A DNA stretch of 64,000 nt from Collinsella aerofaciens (GCF_015558785.1 NZ_JADMOP010000004.1:45707-109706), one strand, 5' to 3'; shown: positions 24,461-34,123, counted from the stretch's first letter. Numbers and translations: made by a program. The notes: generated by a model not told the origin, from the sequence alone.

Positions 24461-25822
24461 TTGTCTCGACTGAACAAAGGGGCCGCGGAGCAGCGTTTTC
24501 CACTGCCCGCCTTGCTCCAAAAGCTAGCCTGCGCCATGGCCGTGGCGCTCGCGCTGGTGTGCGCAGGGGCATATGCGCCCACGACCGCCCAGGCGCTTGA
24601 GACCGCAAAGATTACCGCCCGACCCAACACTGGTTCGGGCAGCGCTGTGGTCGGCGGTACCGAGACGCGCATTACCTGGGAGGTCCAGGCCGATGCCGAC
24701 GAGGAGCTGAGCGGTCTTTCGCTGACGTTTGTCGACGGCACGACGTTTGGTACCGATGACACGCGATTGACGATGCTCTCGGGCGAGGACCTCATGGATC
24801 GTACGCCCATGAAGCCCACGTGCAAGGCTGACGGCCAGACGCTCAAGATCGACTTTGGCGAGACGGCGCCTGCCGGCGGCTTTTTCCGTGTCGAGGTTTA
24901 CGGCGTGACCTTCCCCGTCGAGGGCGGCGATGAGGCCTTTAGCGGCACCTGCACTTTGGCCGATGGCTCGACCAAGAAGATCTCCAAGATTCCGTCGGTG
25001 GAGATCAAGGGCGTGACGGCATTCGATAACTTCCTGGCCGATCTTAAGGAGCAGCCGTGGGTCGAGGCCTGGAACTCCAATATGTTCCTGCGCCTGTTCT
25101 TAAACCCAGTCATTTTGGTCCAAAGCCTGCCGATCGTCTTTAAGGGCTTCCTTATGTCGCTCTCGATCGTGCTTGTGGCGTTTCCGCTGGCAATTCCCTT
25201 TGGCTTTGCCTTGTCGCTCATGCGCATCTCCAAGTCGCGCATCCTGCGCTGCCTCGCCGGCATCTATGTGAATATCATCCGCGGTACGCCGGCGTTCCTG
25301 CAGATCTATATCGCGTTCTTCGGTCTGCCGTTGGCCGGCGTCAAGGTTGATGACTACGTGCTTGGCGTTATCGTCATGGCCATGAACTCGTCTGCGTACC
25401 TATGCGAGATCTTCCGTGCCGGTATTCAATCGATCCCCAAGGGCCAAAACGAGGCTGCGCGTTCGCTGGGCATGAACGCGTTCCAGACGCTGCTCTATGT
25501 CATGATTCCGCAGACGTTCCGTAATGTTTTGCCTACGCTGACCAGCGAGTTTATCTTGCTTTACAAGGATACGTCGCTGCTTGCCGCCGTGGGTGTGGTC
25601 GAGATCGTCATGAACGCCCGTACCATCGTGGCCACGACGGGCTCCATTACACCGTACGTGGTTGCCGCCCTGTTCTATCTGGTCATCACCCTGCCGCTCG
25701 CTCGCTTGGTGAGCGGTCTTGAGGCGAGGCTTTTGGGCACGGCCGAGACCAAGAAGAAGCGTCCCGCCAAGAGCGCCGGACAGGTTGTCGCGACGCCCGC
25801 CGATCACATCGCCGGTCTGTAA
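24461..25822 (+). CDS. Amino-acid ABC transporter permease with extracellular N-terminal domain
   Basis: This 453-aa protein has three parts: a signal-like hydrophobic segment (LACAMAVALALVCAGAYA, about 20-37), an extracytoplasmic beta-rich domain of ~150 residues (ETAKITARP to EIKGVTAFD), then a permease of the polar amino-acid class with five or more helices and the EAA loop AARSLGMNAFQTLLYVMIPQTFRNVLP. Usual permeases of this family are ~220 aa, so the N-terminal half is an added module. The TTG start with AGGAGCC upstream was chosen. The ATPase gene follows after 12 nt. Confidence 0.9.
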   Translation: MSRLNKGAAEQRFPLPALLQKLACAMAVALALVCAGAYAPTTAQALETAKITARPNTGSGSAVVGGTETRITWEVQADADEELSGLSLTFVDGTTFGTDDTRLTMLSGEDLMDRTPMKPTCKADGQTLKIDFGETAPAGGFFRVEVYGVTFPVEGGDEAFSGTCTLADGSTKKISKIPSVEIKGVTAFDNFLADLKEQPWVEAWNSNMFLRLFLNPVILVQSLPIVFKGFLMSLSIVLVAFPLAIPFGFALSLMRISKSRILRCLAGIYVNIIRGTPAFLQIYIAFFGLPLAGVKVDDYVLGVIVMAMNSSAYLCEIFRAGIQSIPKGQNEAARSLGMNAFQTLLYVMIPQTFRNVLPTLTSEFILLYKDTSLLAAVGVVEIVMNARTIVATTGSITPYVVAALFYLVITLPLARLVSGLEARLLGTAETKKKRPAKSAGQVVATPADHIAGL

Positions 25823-25834
25823 GGAGGTCCTATC

Positions 25835-26587
<753 letters not shown>

Positions 26588-26608
26588 CCGGTTGATGTAA
26601 CTGCCGTT

Positions 26609-26654
26609 ACAAAAGAGCGGGGGCTGGACTTGAATCCAGCCCCCGCTCTTTTGT
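26609..26654. terminator. Bidirectional terminator between convergent genes
   Basis: A perfect 20-bp stem beginning ACAAAAGAGCGGGGGCTGGA has a 6-nt loop and ends in CTCTTTTGT. A/T tracts on both sides let it serve the transporter operon and the flavodoxin gene. Confidence 0.92.
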
Positions 26655-26704
26655 AGGGATGGGGATGTGCTTTGATGCAGGCTCTTTTGGAAGCCCTGGG
26701 TTCG

Positions 26705-27124
26705 TTACGCGAGCTCGGCTCCGAGGGCCTTGCAAGCGGTCTCGCCCTCGTCGTCGGGCACGTCGTAGCAGATGGTGGAGTCCACGACGTTGACGCCGGC
26801 ATCGTCGGCGTCGGCCTTCCAGTTGTCCATCCACTCGCCCTCGGCCCACGAATAGGAGCCAAAGAGGACGACCTTCTTGTCGCCGAGGGTCTCCTTGACC
26901 TCATCCCACATGGGCTGGAACTCATCATATTCAAGCTCCTCGGAACCCATGGCGGGGCAGCCGAAGGCGATAGCGTCATAGCCAGCGGCCTTGTCTGCGG
27001 AGAAGTCGGCGCAGGAGATGACCTCTGCCTCGGCGCCGGCATCGGTTGCACCTTCGGCAACGAGGTTTGCCATGGCCTCGGTGTTGCCCGTGCCGCTCCA
27101 GTAGACGACGGCGATCTTGCTCAT
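26705..27124 (-). CDS. Flavodoxin
   Basis: This 139-aa short-chain flavodoxin has the FMN phosphate loop WSGTGNTEAMA at residues 9-19, and FGCPAMGSEELEYDEFQP and FGSYSWAEGEWMDNW around the isoalloxazine ring. It is a low-potential electron carrier that can replace ferredoxin, commonly under iron shortage. The neighbouring DUF3793 gene has the same orientation. Confidence 0.95.
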   Translation of the reverse strand: MSKIAVVYWSGTGNTEAMANLVAEGATDAGAEAEVISCADFSADKAAGYDAIAFGCPAMGSEELEYDEFQPMWDEVKETLGDKKVVLFGSYSWAEGEWMDNWKADADDAGVNVVDSTICYDVPDDEGETACKALGAELA

Positions 27125-27170
27125 GTTGAGTCCTTTCAGTTGTGCGGCAGGTTGCCACGGCTTCTATGTT

Positions 27171-27833
27171 CTATCGGGTTGCCTGGGCAAGTTGCGCCAA
27201 GCTGTAGCCCTGCTGATAGACAAAGGTGAAGTATTGGGTGCAGGCGCGGTAGGCATCAAACGTCGCAAGTGCCTGCTCGACATTTGCGTAGACCTTCCAG
27301 GCCCCAAAGACCTTATAGTTCTCGCCGCGCTGGACGATAAACTCGTGCACGTCGTCGTAGGGATATCCTAGGAAGTAGCCTATTTCGTGCGGAAACTCGC
27401 AGGTGCAGTCGTTGCTGCAGCTAGCTTGCTGGGGTAGTGCGCATCGAGTCTGGCTACAGGCGCATTCCGCGACGTTATTACTCGCGAGCGTGATGCGTGA
27501 TGCCAAATGCACAAGGCATGTCGAAAGGTCTCTCGTGTCGTAGCCTTCCGAGGCGAGCGCCGTTTTGGCGCGAGGGTCCGCGAAATAGGTGGTGAGGCTT
27601 TTGGCTCGGTACACGTACACGAGCGCTCCGCAGGGCCGCCAGACCAAAACACTCAGGTGGATGCCAAGCGGGTCAAGCTCGCGGTTGCACTGGGCGATAA
27701 CGTTGAGCAGGCGTGCTCGGCGTTCTGCGATGGTTTCTGTTGCGGTCGAGCCGTCCCCGTGGGCGTAGGTGCCTGGATAGGTAAAGAGCGATGCCGGCTT
27801 GATGCCCGCGAGCGTGGGGGAGCAGTTGCGCAC
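27171..27833 (-). CDS. DUF3793-family protein
   Basis: About 220 aa. The family signature FPHEIGYFLGYPYDDVHEFI and the early CSPTLAGIKPASLF match DUF3793 proteins, which often lie beside flavodoxin genes; their function is unknown. Several Cys form clusters (ECACSQTRC, CSNDCTC). The start is uncertain: the GTG used lacks a clear ribosome binding site, and homologous-looking codons (DIPTFQAVVV) continue upstream toward an AAGGAG without a standard start codon. A TTAGCCTA core near 27899-27906 slightly resembles a DtxR/IdeR site. Confidence 0.75.
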   Translation of the reverse strand: MRNCSPTLAGIKPASLFTYPGTYAHGDGSTATETIAERRARLLNVIAQCNRELDPLGIHLSVLVWRPCGALVYVYRAKSLTTYFADPRAKTALASEGYDTRDLSTCLVHLASRITLASNNVAECACSQTRCALPQQASCSNDCTCEFPHEIGYFLGYPYDDVHEFIVQRGENYKVFGAWKVYANVEQALATFDAYRACTQYFTFVYQQGYSLAQLAQATR

Positions 27834-28001
27834 GACTACTGCCTGAAACGTTGGGATGTCTATGGTTCGAGTCGCGTCGCTCCTTACGGATCTAACTGTT
27901 AGCCTAGGAAAACTTATACACGAAAGTAAGCCATGGTCAACAAAAAAGTTTGAAGAGGAAAACTAATTGACCGAACGGACATGATTTTGGGTTAAGATGG
28001 G

Positions 28002-28020
28002 GACACCCCATGGGGGTATC
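28002..28020. promoter_or_regulatory. Candidate CsoR-like copper operator
   Basis: GACACCCCATGGGGGTATC is a near-palindrome of G/C blocks flanked by A/T, the general form of CsoR operators. It lies 28 bp upstream of a heavy-metal-associated protein gene, just downstream of TTGACC at 27967. Confidence 0.45.
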
Positions 28021-28047
28021 TAGATAGTGCTACTGAAAGGGGAACGC

Positions 28048-28431
28048 ATGAGTGACTTGCTCAACCCTGCGAATCTCATCGTGCTGACCGTCATTGCCGT
28101 CGGCATGTTTTTTGGACTGCGTCGCATTGCCGCTTCGACACACGGGAAGAGTTGCTGCAGCGATGGTGCGAGCGGCAAGAAGGCCAAAAAGGTTGTGGTG
28201 GCAGACACCGACGAGTCCCACTACCCCTATCGTGAGGAACTCCTTATCGGCGGCATGAGTTGCGACGGCTGCGCCCGGAATGTGACGAATGCCCTCAATG
28301 CGCTTGATGGCGTGTGGGCTACGGTAACGTACGCGGACCACACGGCACGCGTGCGCTCGAAGCGCCCGGTTGATCGCGACACACTCGAGACGGCAGTGAG
28401 GGGTGCGGGCTATTACGTTATGAAAATGTAG
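28048..28431 (+). CDS. Membrane-anchored heavy-metal-associated (HMA) domain protein
   Basis: This 127-aa protein has an N-terminal transmembrane helix (about 8-25, ANLIVLTVIAVGMFFGL), a CCSDG motif like FeoB-associated Cys-rich proteins, then a CopZ-like HMA domain (about 60-127) with the metal-binding GMSCDGC. It probably binds copper or another soft metal at the inner membrane face. No metal ATPase gene is adjacent. AAAGGGGA precedes ATG. Confidence 0.85.
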   Translation: MSDLLNPANLIVLTVIAVGMFFGLRRIAASTHGKSCCSDGASGKKAKKVVVADTDESHYPYREELLIGGMSCDGCARNVTNALNALDGVWATVTYADHTARVRSKRPVDRDTLETAVRGAGYYVMKM

Positions 28432-28597
28432 GCGTTGCCCTCTCCGGTGGGTACCAGCCTCCTGCCCATTGTGACTATCGGCATCCAAAAATTTGCGCAA
28501 AAATAACCTTTAGATGCGGCAAAAGTGGAGTTTGGTGACGGTTTGCGCGGAATTCGCTACCAATCGAGCATCTATGAACCCGTCCAAAAAATTACAG

Positions 28598-28613
28598 GTG
28601 TATATTTATACAC
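28598..28613. promoter_or_regulatory. Palindromic operator candidate upstream of the surface protein gene
   Basis: GTGTATA and TATACAC form a perfect inverted repeat around TT, about 90 bp upstream of the start codon. It is an AT-rich island in a 272-bp intergenic region. No regulator can be assigned. Confidence 0.45.
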
Positions 28614-28703
28614 TGATTATTGCTGTGCTCAGATTGCAATTAACCGTGGACAGAAATGAAGAATGCTAAAACTGGGCTTTAGGACAGGGGAGGCTATAAC
28701 CTT

Positions 28704-31256
28704 ATGAGACGAGTGGGAACACTTGGCTTGGTGGCAGCGCTTGCCGCTATCTTGGTATCGCCGCTGCCGGCGCACGCCGAAGACGCATCGGGTGCCGTTA
28801 CCTACAATGCGGGAAATGGGTATTCCTTTGAGAAGCTCTCGCATCCTACGGTAGGAACGTCGCAGCCGGATGGCATCGTCGACTACCAGGGTAACGGTGC
28901 CGTTGCCGTTCCGGGCGCCGATGGTAATACGGCCAACAACGAAGGCGATCGCGGCCAGAGCTACACTTGGGCGGCTGCGAGCTATGGTGACTGGCTTTAT
29001 GTGGGCACCTGCTATGCGGCGATGGGCAACACGCTGACGCTCATGAACAGCACGCTGGGCGATTCCTTTGATGTCGAAACCATGCGCCTGACGCTGGAGG
29101 CCATGTTTAACGGTACCTTCTTCTATGGACAGCAGAAGGAGGACGGCACGGCCGACAAGGACAGCGGCGGCATCTTGGTCAAGATCAATACCAAGACCGG
29201 TGAGACCAAGCTGCTACTCTCTGAATCGCTCAACGGCGTCGCTCCTTTGTTCCGCAATGCCGTGAGCTATAAGGGTAAGCTCTATTTCTGCGGCAGCGTC
29301 AGGACCAATGACGGCAAAGGCGGCCTGCCTGCTGTATACGAGATCGATCCTAAGACGGATGAGTACAAAGTTGTCTATCAGGGCCTTTCGAGCATGCAGG
29401 ATTACGGTGCTGCCTACAAGCAGGGCATTTCTACCGGTATCCGCGGCATGTGCGTCCATGATGGCCAGCTCGTCATCAGTAATGTGGGTAAAGACGCGAA
29501 CGGTAATTTTGTGTCGACAATCCTGACGTCGTCTGACCCCTCGAAGGGCCAGGACAGCTTCACCGAGATTGCCAACTCGGAGACGCTGTTTGGCTATCCG
29601 GCGATTCGCTATCAGGACAGCATCTACGGCGGCGCCATTTGGGATATGGTCTCGTACAATGGCCATCTCTATGCGACCATCTGCACCGGTACGCCCGAGA
29701 ACGCTCCCGATGATAATTCCATGCAGTCGTTTGCCATGGTCCGTGGCGACAAGAATGCCGACGGCAGCTATTCGTGGACTCCCATTGTCGGCGATCAGAA
29801 GACGGACGGTGCAAAGTACTGCTTTGGCATCGATCCTGCCCGTACCCGTTCTGGCGCTGCCAACCTCATCGTCTACAACGACTACCTCTATATCGGTGAA
29901 TACAACGACGAGGAGATTGCCCTCGAGCGCATCCTGTTCAACAAATCCAACACCGAAGAGGGCGGCAAGAGCAGCATGGGTGGCGTTGACTGCTCGTTTG
30001 TGAATGCCAATCTTGAGCAGTCGGTTAACATCTATCGCATGGACAAGGACGAGAACATGGAGCTCGTCGTTGGCGATCGCACCGACATGTTCCCCGAGGG
30101 CGGTATTTCCGGCCTGACTTCGGGCTTTGGCCGAAACGAGAACCAGTACATTTGGCGCATGCAGAAGTTCGACGGCAAGCTGTATATCGGTACCTTTGAT
30201 ACCGCGAGCCTGCTTGAGCCGATCGGCCAGTTCTCCAATGGCGACATTATCGATATGACGCCCGAGGAGTGGGACTCTCAGGTTCAGCGCCTTAGGGACC
30301 TGCTCAATCACCTGCTCGACAAGAAATCGCCTGACGACCCCATCGTTCCCGTGAACACGCTTGCGGACGATGATTCAAACGAGGCCGTCGAGGTCGATGA
30401 TTCGAACGAAGCTGCTGAGGTTGATGATTCAAACAAGGCCGTCGATGTCGATGACGAGAAGACCGAGGTTGCTAAGGGCTTTGGCGATCTGAGCGATGCG
30501 CTGGAGGATGCCGCGGGCGGTCTTTGCGATCAGGCCGCGACGATGTCCCAGGACTTTGAGGACGACGCCGCTTATGTCCAGAAGATCGATGGCGAGATCG
30601 CGTACTTCAAGTCCTTTGCCGACCAGTATCAGGACATGCTCGATAGCTATGAGAGCCTTAAGCAGCAGTACGAGGATGCCTATGGCACCGAGCTGCCGAG
30701 CGATATTCAGGATGCGCTCGATAAGCTGCTGAGCGAGGAGAACCTCAAGAAGTTGCAGAGTGTCCTTACGTGCATGTGTTACCTGCGCGATGCCGAGCGC
30801 GGCTTTGATATGTATGTGACCGAGGACGGCGTGAACTTTACGACGCTGACGACCAATGGCTTTAACGATCCGTATAACCATGGTCTGCGCACCTTTGCGG
30901 TGACCAACCAGGGTCTGTGCCTTGGTACCGCCAACCCGTTCTATGGTTGCCAGGTCTGGATCCAGCGCAAGGAGAATTCGGAGAATCCGGTTGATCCCGG
31001 TACTCCGGATCCGACGGAACCCACCGATCCTTCGCAGCCGGGTGGCGGCGATCAGCCTGGCGGCAGCCAGACGGGTGGCAACGACCAGTCGAGCAGCACC
31101 ACGACCACCGTCACGACGACCGCTAAGAAGACTCCGAAGGACGGCTCGCTGCCTCGCGCTGGCGACTCGACCCTCACGCTGGTCTTGGGATTGCTGGTTG
31201 CAGCTGCCGCAGTGCTTGGCATTGCTCTCGTCTTGCGCAAGCGTTCTCGTCGCTAG
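28704..31256 (+). CDS. Large cell-wall-anchored surface protein
   Basis: This 850-aa exported protein has a signal peptide (residues 1-26, cleavage after AHA). Residues ~30-530 have repeated beta-rich segments (YKGKLYFCGSVR, YNGHLYATICTG, YNDYLYIGEYND, FDGKLYIGTFD) suggesting a beta-propeller. Then come three 9-residue DDSN repeats, a helical region (~590-700), a further propeller-like blade, a Pro/Gly/Ser/Thr wall linker, the sortase-type motif LPRAG, a transmembrane helix and the basic tail RKRSRR. The ligand is unknown. Its stop codon overlaps the convergent yolD stop by 4 bp. Confidence 0.85.
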   Translation: MRRVGTLGLVAALAAILVSPLPAHAEDASGAVTYNAGNGYSFEKLSHPTVGTSQPDGIVDYQGNGAVAVPGADGNTANNEGDRGQSYTWAAASYGDWLYVGTCYAAMGNTLTLMNSTLGDSFDVETMRLTLEAMFNGTFFYGQQKEDGTADKDSGGILVKINTKTGETKLLLSESLNGVAPLFRNAVSYKGKLYFCGSVRTNDGKGGLPAVYEIDPKTDEYKVVYQGLSSMQDYGAAYKQGISTGIRGMCVHDGQLVISNVGKDANGNFVSTILTSSDPSKGQDSFTEIANSETLFGYPAIRYQDSIYGGAIWDMVSYNGHLYATICTGTPENAPDDNSMQSFAMVRGDKNADGSYSWTPIVGDQKTDGAKYCFGIDPARTRSGAANLIVYNDYLYIGEYNDEEIALERILFNKSNTEEGGKSSMGGVDCSFVNANLEQSVNIYRMDKDENMELVVGDRTDMFPEGGISGLTSGFGRNENQYIWRMQKFDGKLYIGTFDTASLLEPIGQFSNGDIIDMTPEEWDSQVQRLRDLLNHLLDKKSPDDPIVPVNTLADDDSNEAVEVDDSNEAAEVDDSNKAVDVDDEKTEVAKGFGDLSDALEDAAGGLCDQAATMSQDFEDDAAYVQKIDGEIAYFKSFADQYQDMLDSYESLKQQYEDAYGTELPSDIQDALDKLLSEENLKKLQSVLTCMCYLRDAERGFDMYVTEDGVNFTTLTTNGFNDPYNHGLRTFAVTNQGLCLGTANPFYGCQVWIQRKENSENPVDPGTPDPTEPTDPSQPGGGDQPGGSQTGGNDQSSSTTTTVTTTAKKTPKDGSLPRAGDSTLTLVLGLLVAAAAVLGIALVLRKRSRR
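30369..30449 (+). repeat. Three in-frame 27-bp tandem repeats in the surface protein gene
   Basis: The units encode DDSNEAVEV, DDSNEAAEV and DDSNKAVDV. Acidic tandem repeats of this kind can change in number by slippage and act as a spacer between domains. Confidence 0.85.
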
Positions 31257-31690
31257 GCTCGTCCGCGTAGCTCAATGTCCTGGATATCGTCGAAGTTGAT
31301 GGCGATATCCCTGAGTTTGAGCAGCTTGAATGCGGGTAACGCTTCGTCGAGAATGCCCGTGCGGCTACGATAGCCGTACGTATCGTAATAGGTGACGCGC
31401 ACCAAGTCGCCGCGTTTGAGGCCCTCGAGCTTTTGCGAAAGCTCGAGGGCTTTTTCTTCCGTGAGCTCACGTTTTTGCTCGACGGTGATTTCCTGCTTGC
31501 GCACGAGTTCGTAGTATCCCGTGAGGGCGGCAAAGGGCATAAACTGTGCGGCGCGGTTGGCGCGCACGGCACCGTTGGCAGTGAGGTTGGGGTCGGCTGC
31601 GCGGCGTCTGCCCTCGGGGTCCGCCAGGCGCTCGAAGGCGGTCGGCGGGCGCATGGGCTGTTGTTTGGGTTTAGGCACGGTGTCCTCCAA
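31253..31690 (-). CDS. YolD-like protein
   Basis: This 145-aa protein carries the YolD-like domain (RAAQFMPFAALTGYYELVRKQE, then LKRGDLVRVTYYD, GILDEALPAFKLLKLRDIAINFDDI). YolD-like proteins are usually encoded beside UvrX-type Y-family polymerases and are thought to work with them. The gene overlaps the polymerase gene by 20 bp and its stop codon overlaps the convergent surface-protein stop. Confidence 0.9.
   Translation of the reverse strand: MEDTVPKPKQQPMRPPTAFERLADPEGRRRAADPNLTANGAVRANRAAQFMPFAALTGYYELVRKQEITVEQKRELTEEKALELSQKLEGLKRGDLVRVTYYDTYGYRSRTGILDEALPAFKLLKLRDIAINFDDIQDIELRGRA
31421..31455 (+). terminator. Plus-strand terminator inside the yolD coding region
   Basis: A perfect 13-bp stem GCCCTCGAGCTTT/AAAGCTCGAGGGC with loop TGCG is followed by TTTTTC on the plus strand. 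It lies 165 bp beyond the surface-protein stop, antisense to yolD codons for EKALELSQKLEGLKRG. The convergent genes leave no intergenic space for a terminator. Confidence 0.75.
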
Positions 31691-33176
31691 CTTGATCGTT
31701 GCGCTCGCGCGCGGTGGCGCCGGCGGTAAAGCTTAATCCCTTGACGAGCGCGTTCTTGCCGTACTTGCCTTTCACGGCCAGGACGGCGCGCGCCAGGTCG
31801 CGCTCGCGCTCATCGGCCTCGATATCGCTGAACAGATCGATGGTGGCAAATTCCTCGGGCACAAGATTGCTAAAGCCCAGGTTGATGCGCTTGACCGGTC
31901 GTTTGGGATCGACAGTCTGCGCCCAGAGCTCATCGAAATAGCCCATGATCTTCTTAAACGAATTGGTACGCTCGGGCAGCTTGCGCGAGGCGTTGGAGTG
32001 CGCAAAGAGCGCGGCATAGCCACCACGCGGTTTGCCACCATGCTCTCCCACAAAGATGCCATCGATTGCCTGCGCTTCGCGCACCAGGCGGCGCCGTTCG
32101 TCATCGCGCTGGACGGGCTTGGGAGCACGGGGCGCGAGCTCGGGGCCGGCGGTTGCGGTGGGTTCGATGCTCGACGTACTCGAGCGCAGGTGTCCGCATC
32201 CGTCCACATATTGTGCAGTACCGCTGGCATCAAGCCTGCGTATGTCGGCGCGCTCGCTCGCGTAGCCCACAAAGAGCGAGATGCTGTCGCAGACCACGTG
32301 CTTATCGATCAAGTCCAACACGGCGTTGTCGACCATCTCGCGCAAGACGGTGTAGGCCTGCTCGTAGGCATAGCCCTTCGAGAGCACCTGTCCTGTGGTG
32401 GTCGAAGTTGCTTGCGGGCGATAGGCTTGGATATCGGCGATGGTTGTCGGCTCGCGTCCGAAGGCGTGGTCGATGAGATACTCGGCATTGACGCCGAGCT
32501 CGTCGTAAAGCAGGTTTTCGTCGAGCGCCGCGACGCCCATCAGATCGTAGACGCCGTATTTTTCGAGTCGTGCTGCCACGCCGGGGCCGATGCCCCAGAT
32601 ATCGGTGATGGGACGATGGGGCCAGATTTCCTTGCGAAAGGTCTCATCGTCGAGTATGCCGATGCGGCTGGGTACGTGCTTGGCGGTGATATCGAGTGCA
32701 ACTTTGGCCTGGAATAGGTTGGGGCCGATGCCGACCGTCGCCGTGATGCCGGTGCGCGCCAGGACCTCGTCGCGCAACATGCAGGCGAAGCCTTCCGCAT
32801 CGGTGTGATAGAGGTCCAGATAGGGTGTCACGTCGATAAAGCACTCGTCAATTGAGTAGACGTGAACGTCTTGCGGACTGACGTATTCCAGGTAGATACC
32901 GTAGATCTGCGCCGACACCTCCATGTAGTGCTGCATGCGCGGTACGGCCTTGATGTAGTCGATGCCGTCGGGAATCTCGAATAGGCGGCAGCGGTTGTGA
33001 ATACCTAAGTCCTTCATGGCCTGCGTGATGGCGAGGCAGATGGTCGTGCGTCCGCGCGATTCGTCGGCAACGACTAGGTTGGTGGTGAGCGGATCGAGCC
33101 CACGGTCGACGCACTCGACGCTGGCATAAAACGTCTTGAGGTCGATGCAGATATAGGTGTGCTGCTCGTGCGCCAT
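31671..33176 (-). CDS. Y-family DNA polymerase (UvrX/YqjW type)
   Basis: This 501-aa translesion polymerase has catalytic motifs IDLKTFYASVECV near residue 12 and SIDECFIDVTPYL near 115, with the acidic metal ligands. Then come GIGPGVAARLEKYGV (helix-hairpin-helix, ~180) and a little-finger domain. A polar insert around residues 320-370 is variable. A LexA-type box lies 32 bp upstream, so it is probably SOS-induced with yolD. The ATG after GGAGGGAC was preferred over an upstream one. Confidence 0.93.
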   Translation of the reverse strand: MAHEQHTYICIDLKTFYASVECVDRGLDPLTTNLVVADESRGRTTICLAITQAMKDLGIHNRCRLFEIPDGIDYIKAVPRMQHYMEVSAQIYGIYLEYVSPQDVHVYSIDECFIDVTPYLDLYHTDAEGFACMLRDEVLARTGITATVGIGPNLFQAKVALDITAKHVPSRIGILDDETFRKEIWPHRPITDIWGIGPGVAARLEKYGVYDLMGVAALDENLLYDELGVNAEYLIDHAFGREPTTIADIQAYRPQATSTTTGQVLSKGYAYEQAYTVLREMVDNAVLDLIDKHVVCDSISLFVGYASERADIRRLDASGTAQYVDGCGHLRSSTSSIEPTATAGPELAPRAPKPVQRDDERRRLVREAQAIDGIFVGEHGGKPRGGYAALFAHSNASRKLPERTNSFKKIMGYFDELWAQTVDPKRPVKRINLGFSNLVPEEFATIDLFSDIEADERERDLARAVLAVKGKYGKNALVKGLSFTAGATARERNDQVGGHRA

Positions 33177-33207
33177 CCGTGTCCCTCCATCAAACACATG
33201 TTCTTAT

Positions 33208-33221
33208 CGAATATCTGTTCG
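33208..33221. promoter_or_regulatory. LexA (SOS) box
   Basis: CGAATATCTGTTCG matches the Gram-positive consensus CGAAC-N4-GTTCG at 9 of 10 defined positions. It is placed just upstream of the uvrX-like start. Confidence 0.75.
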
Positions 33222-33348
33222 ATAATACCCGCTCGTCCGGACATCGTCAAAACCTGTTCCTTTTTGCCAGGTATAGTCGTGCAACTGCATCGGGTTTTAA
33301 CGCAGCTCTAAAGAGTGCGAAACAGCTCGGAAAACCTTGCTTCGTAGC

Positions 33349-33924
33349 ATGAGCCTAACGATTGATACCGCCTATGCGCACGGAAGGGTTGTGGGAAAGA
33401 TGGTCAATTATGGGTTTGGTATGCCGACGCGCTTGGTTGCGGATGGGGATGTGGCTCGCTGGTGCGGGCGATTGGTTGCCCACTACGCTGGCGCCAAGGC
33501 ACTGGTCGTGTTGGGCGGTGACAAGCATACGCGCGATGAGCTTGTCTCGGCGGCACTTGGTTCGCTCGCTCGAGCCCTACTCGAGCGTGTGCTTTTCCGC
33601 TGCGGCTCGTTTGAGGGCGACGGGGGAGACGAACTGGTCGACGAAGCCGTGGCCCTGGCGACCGACGAAGGCGTGGACTTTGTCCTGGCGATCGGCGATG
33701 CCGATGCTGCCGGCTTTGCGCGCGAACTCGCGCGTCGCATGGCGGCGCTCGATGCCGGCGAAGATGGTTTTGTCCCTTATGGATGCATTGTCTCGGAGGG
33801 CAAGGTGCCTGCTGTCGTGGGCACCGGCGAGGTTCCCGTTTTTGCCATTATCGCGCCCGAACTGCTGGAGGGCATCGGGTCTCCTCTGCGTGAGTTGCTC
33901 GGTAGCGTCTGCGCCGTGGCCTAA
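33349..33924 (+). CDS. Half-length iron-dependent alcohol dehydrogenase (N-terminal domain only)
   Basis: About 191 aa. The sequence follows the nucleotide-binding half of Fe-ADH proteins: MVNYGFGMPTRLV, then KALVVLGGDKHTRDELV, and a stretch ending DFVLAIGDADAAGF where family members have the NAD-binding GGGS loop. The second half, which holds the iron ligands, is absent and the frame simply stops, against a usual length of ~385 aa. The frame is intact, so it may be a diverged or regulatory remnant. The start is uncertain (33337, 33349 or 33400). Confidence 0.6.
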   Translation: MSLTIDTAYAHGRVVGKMVNYGFGMPTRLVADGDVARWCGRLVAHYAGAKALVVLGGDKHTRDELVSAALGSLARALLERVLFRCGSFEGDGGDELVDEAVALATDEGVDFVLAIGDADAAGFARELARRMAALDAGEDGFVPYGCIVSEGKVPAVVGTGEVPVFAIIAPELLEGIGSPLRELLGSVCAVA

Positions 33925-34123
33925 TATTTGCCATAAAGGGATGGGTTATTTTTGGTTGGTAAAGCGTTTGACCTGCCAAAATAAGCCTGTCTCTTTTTGA
34001 TCGGTTGCCGTTTGGGGGCCGATTGGCAACGCTCGCTGATTGTAGTCTTGACCTGCGCTAGAATAGTGGCATCTGAATGTCCGGGCGCATGGAGGCGTGC
34101 GCCCGTATGCTGAGGAGGACTCT

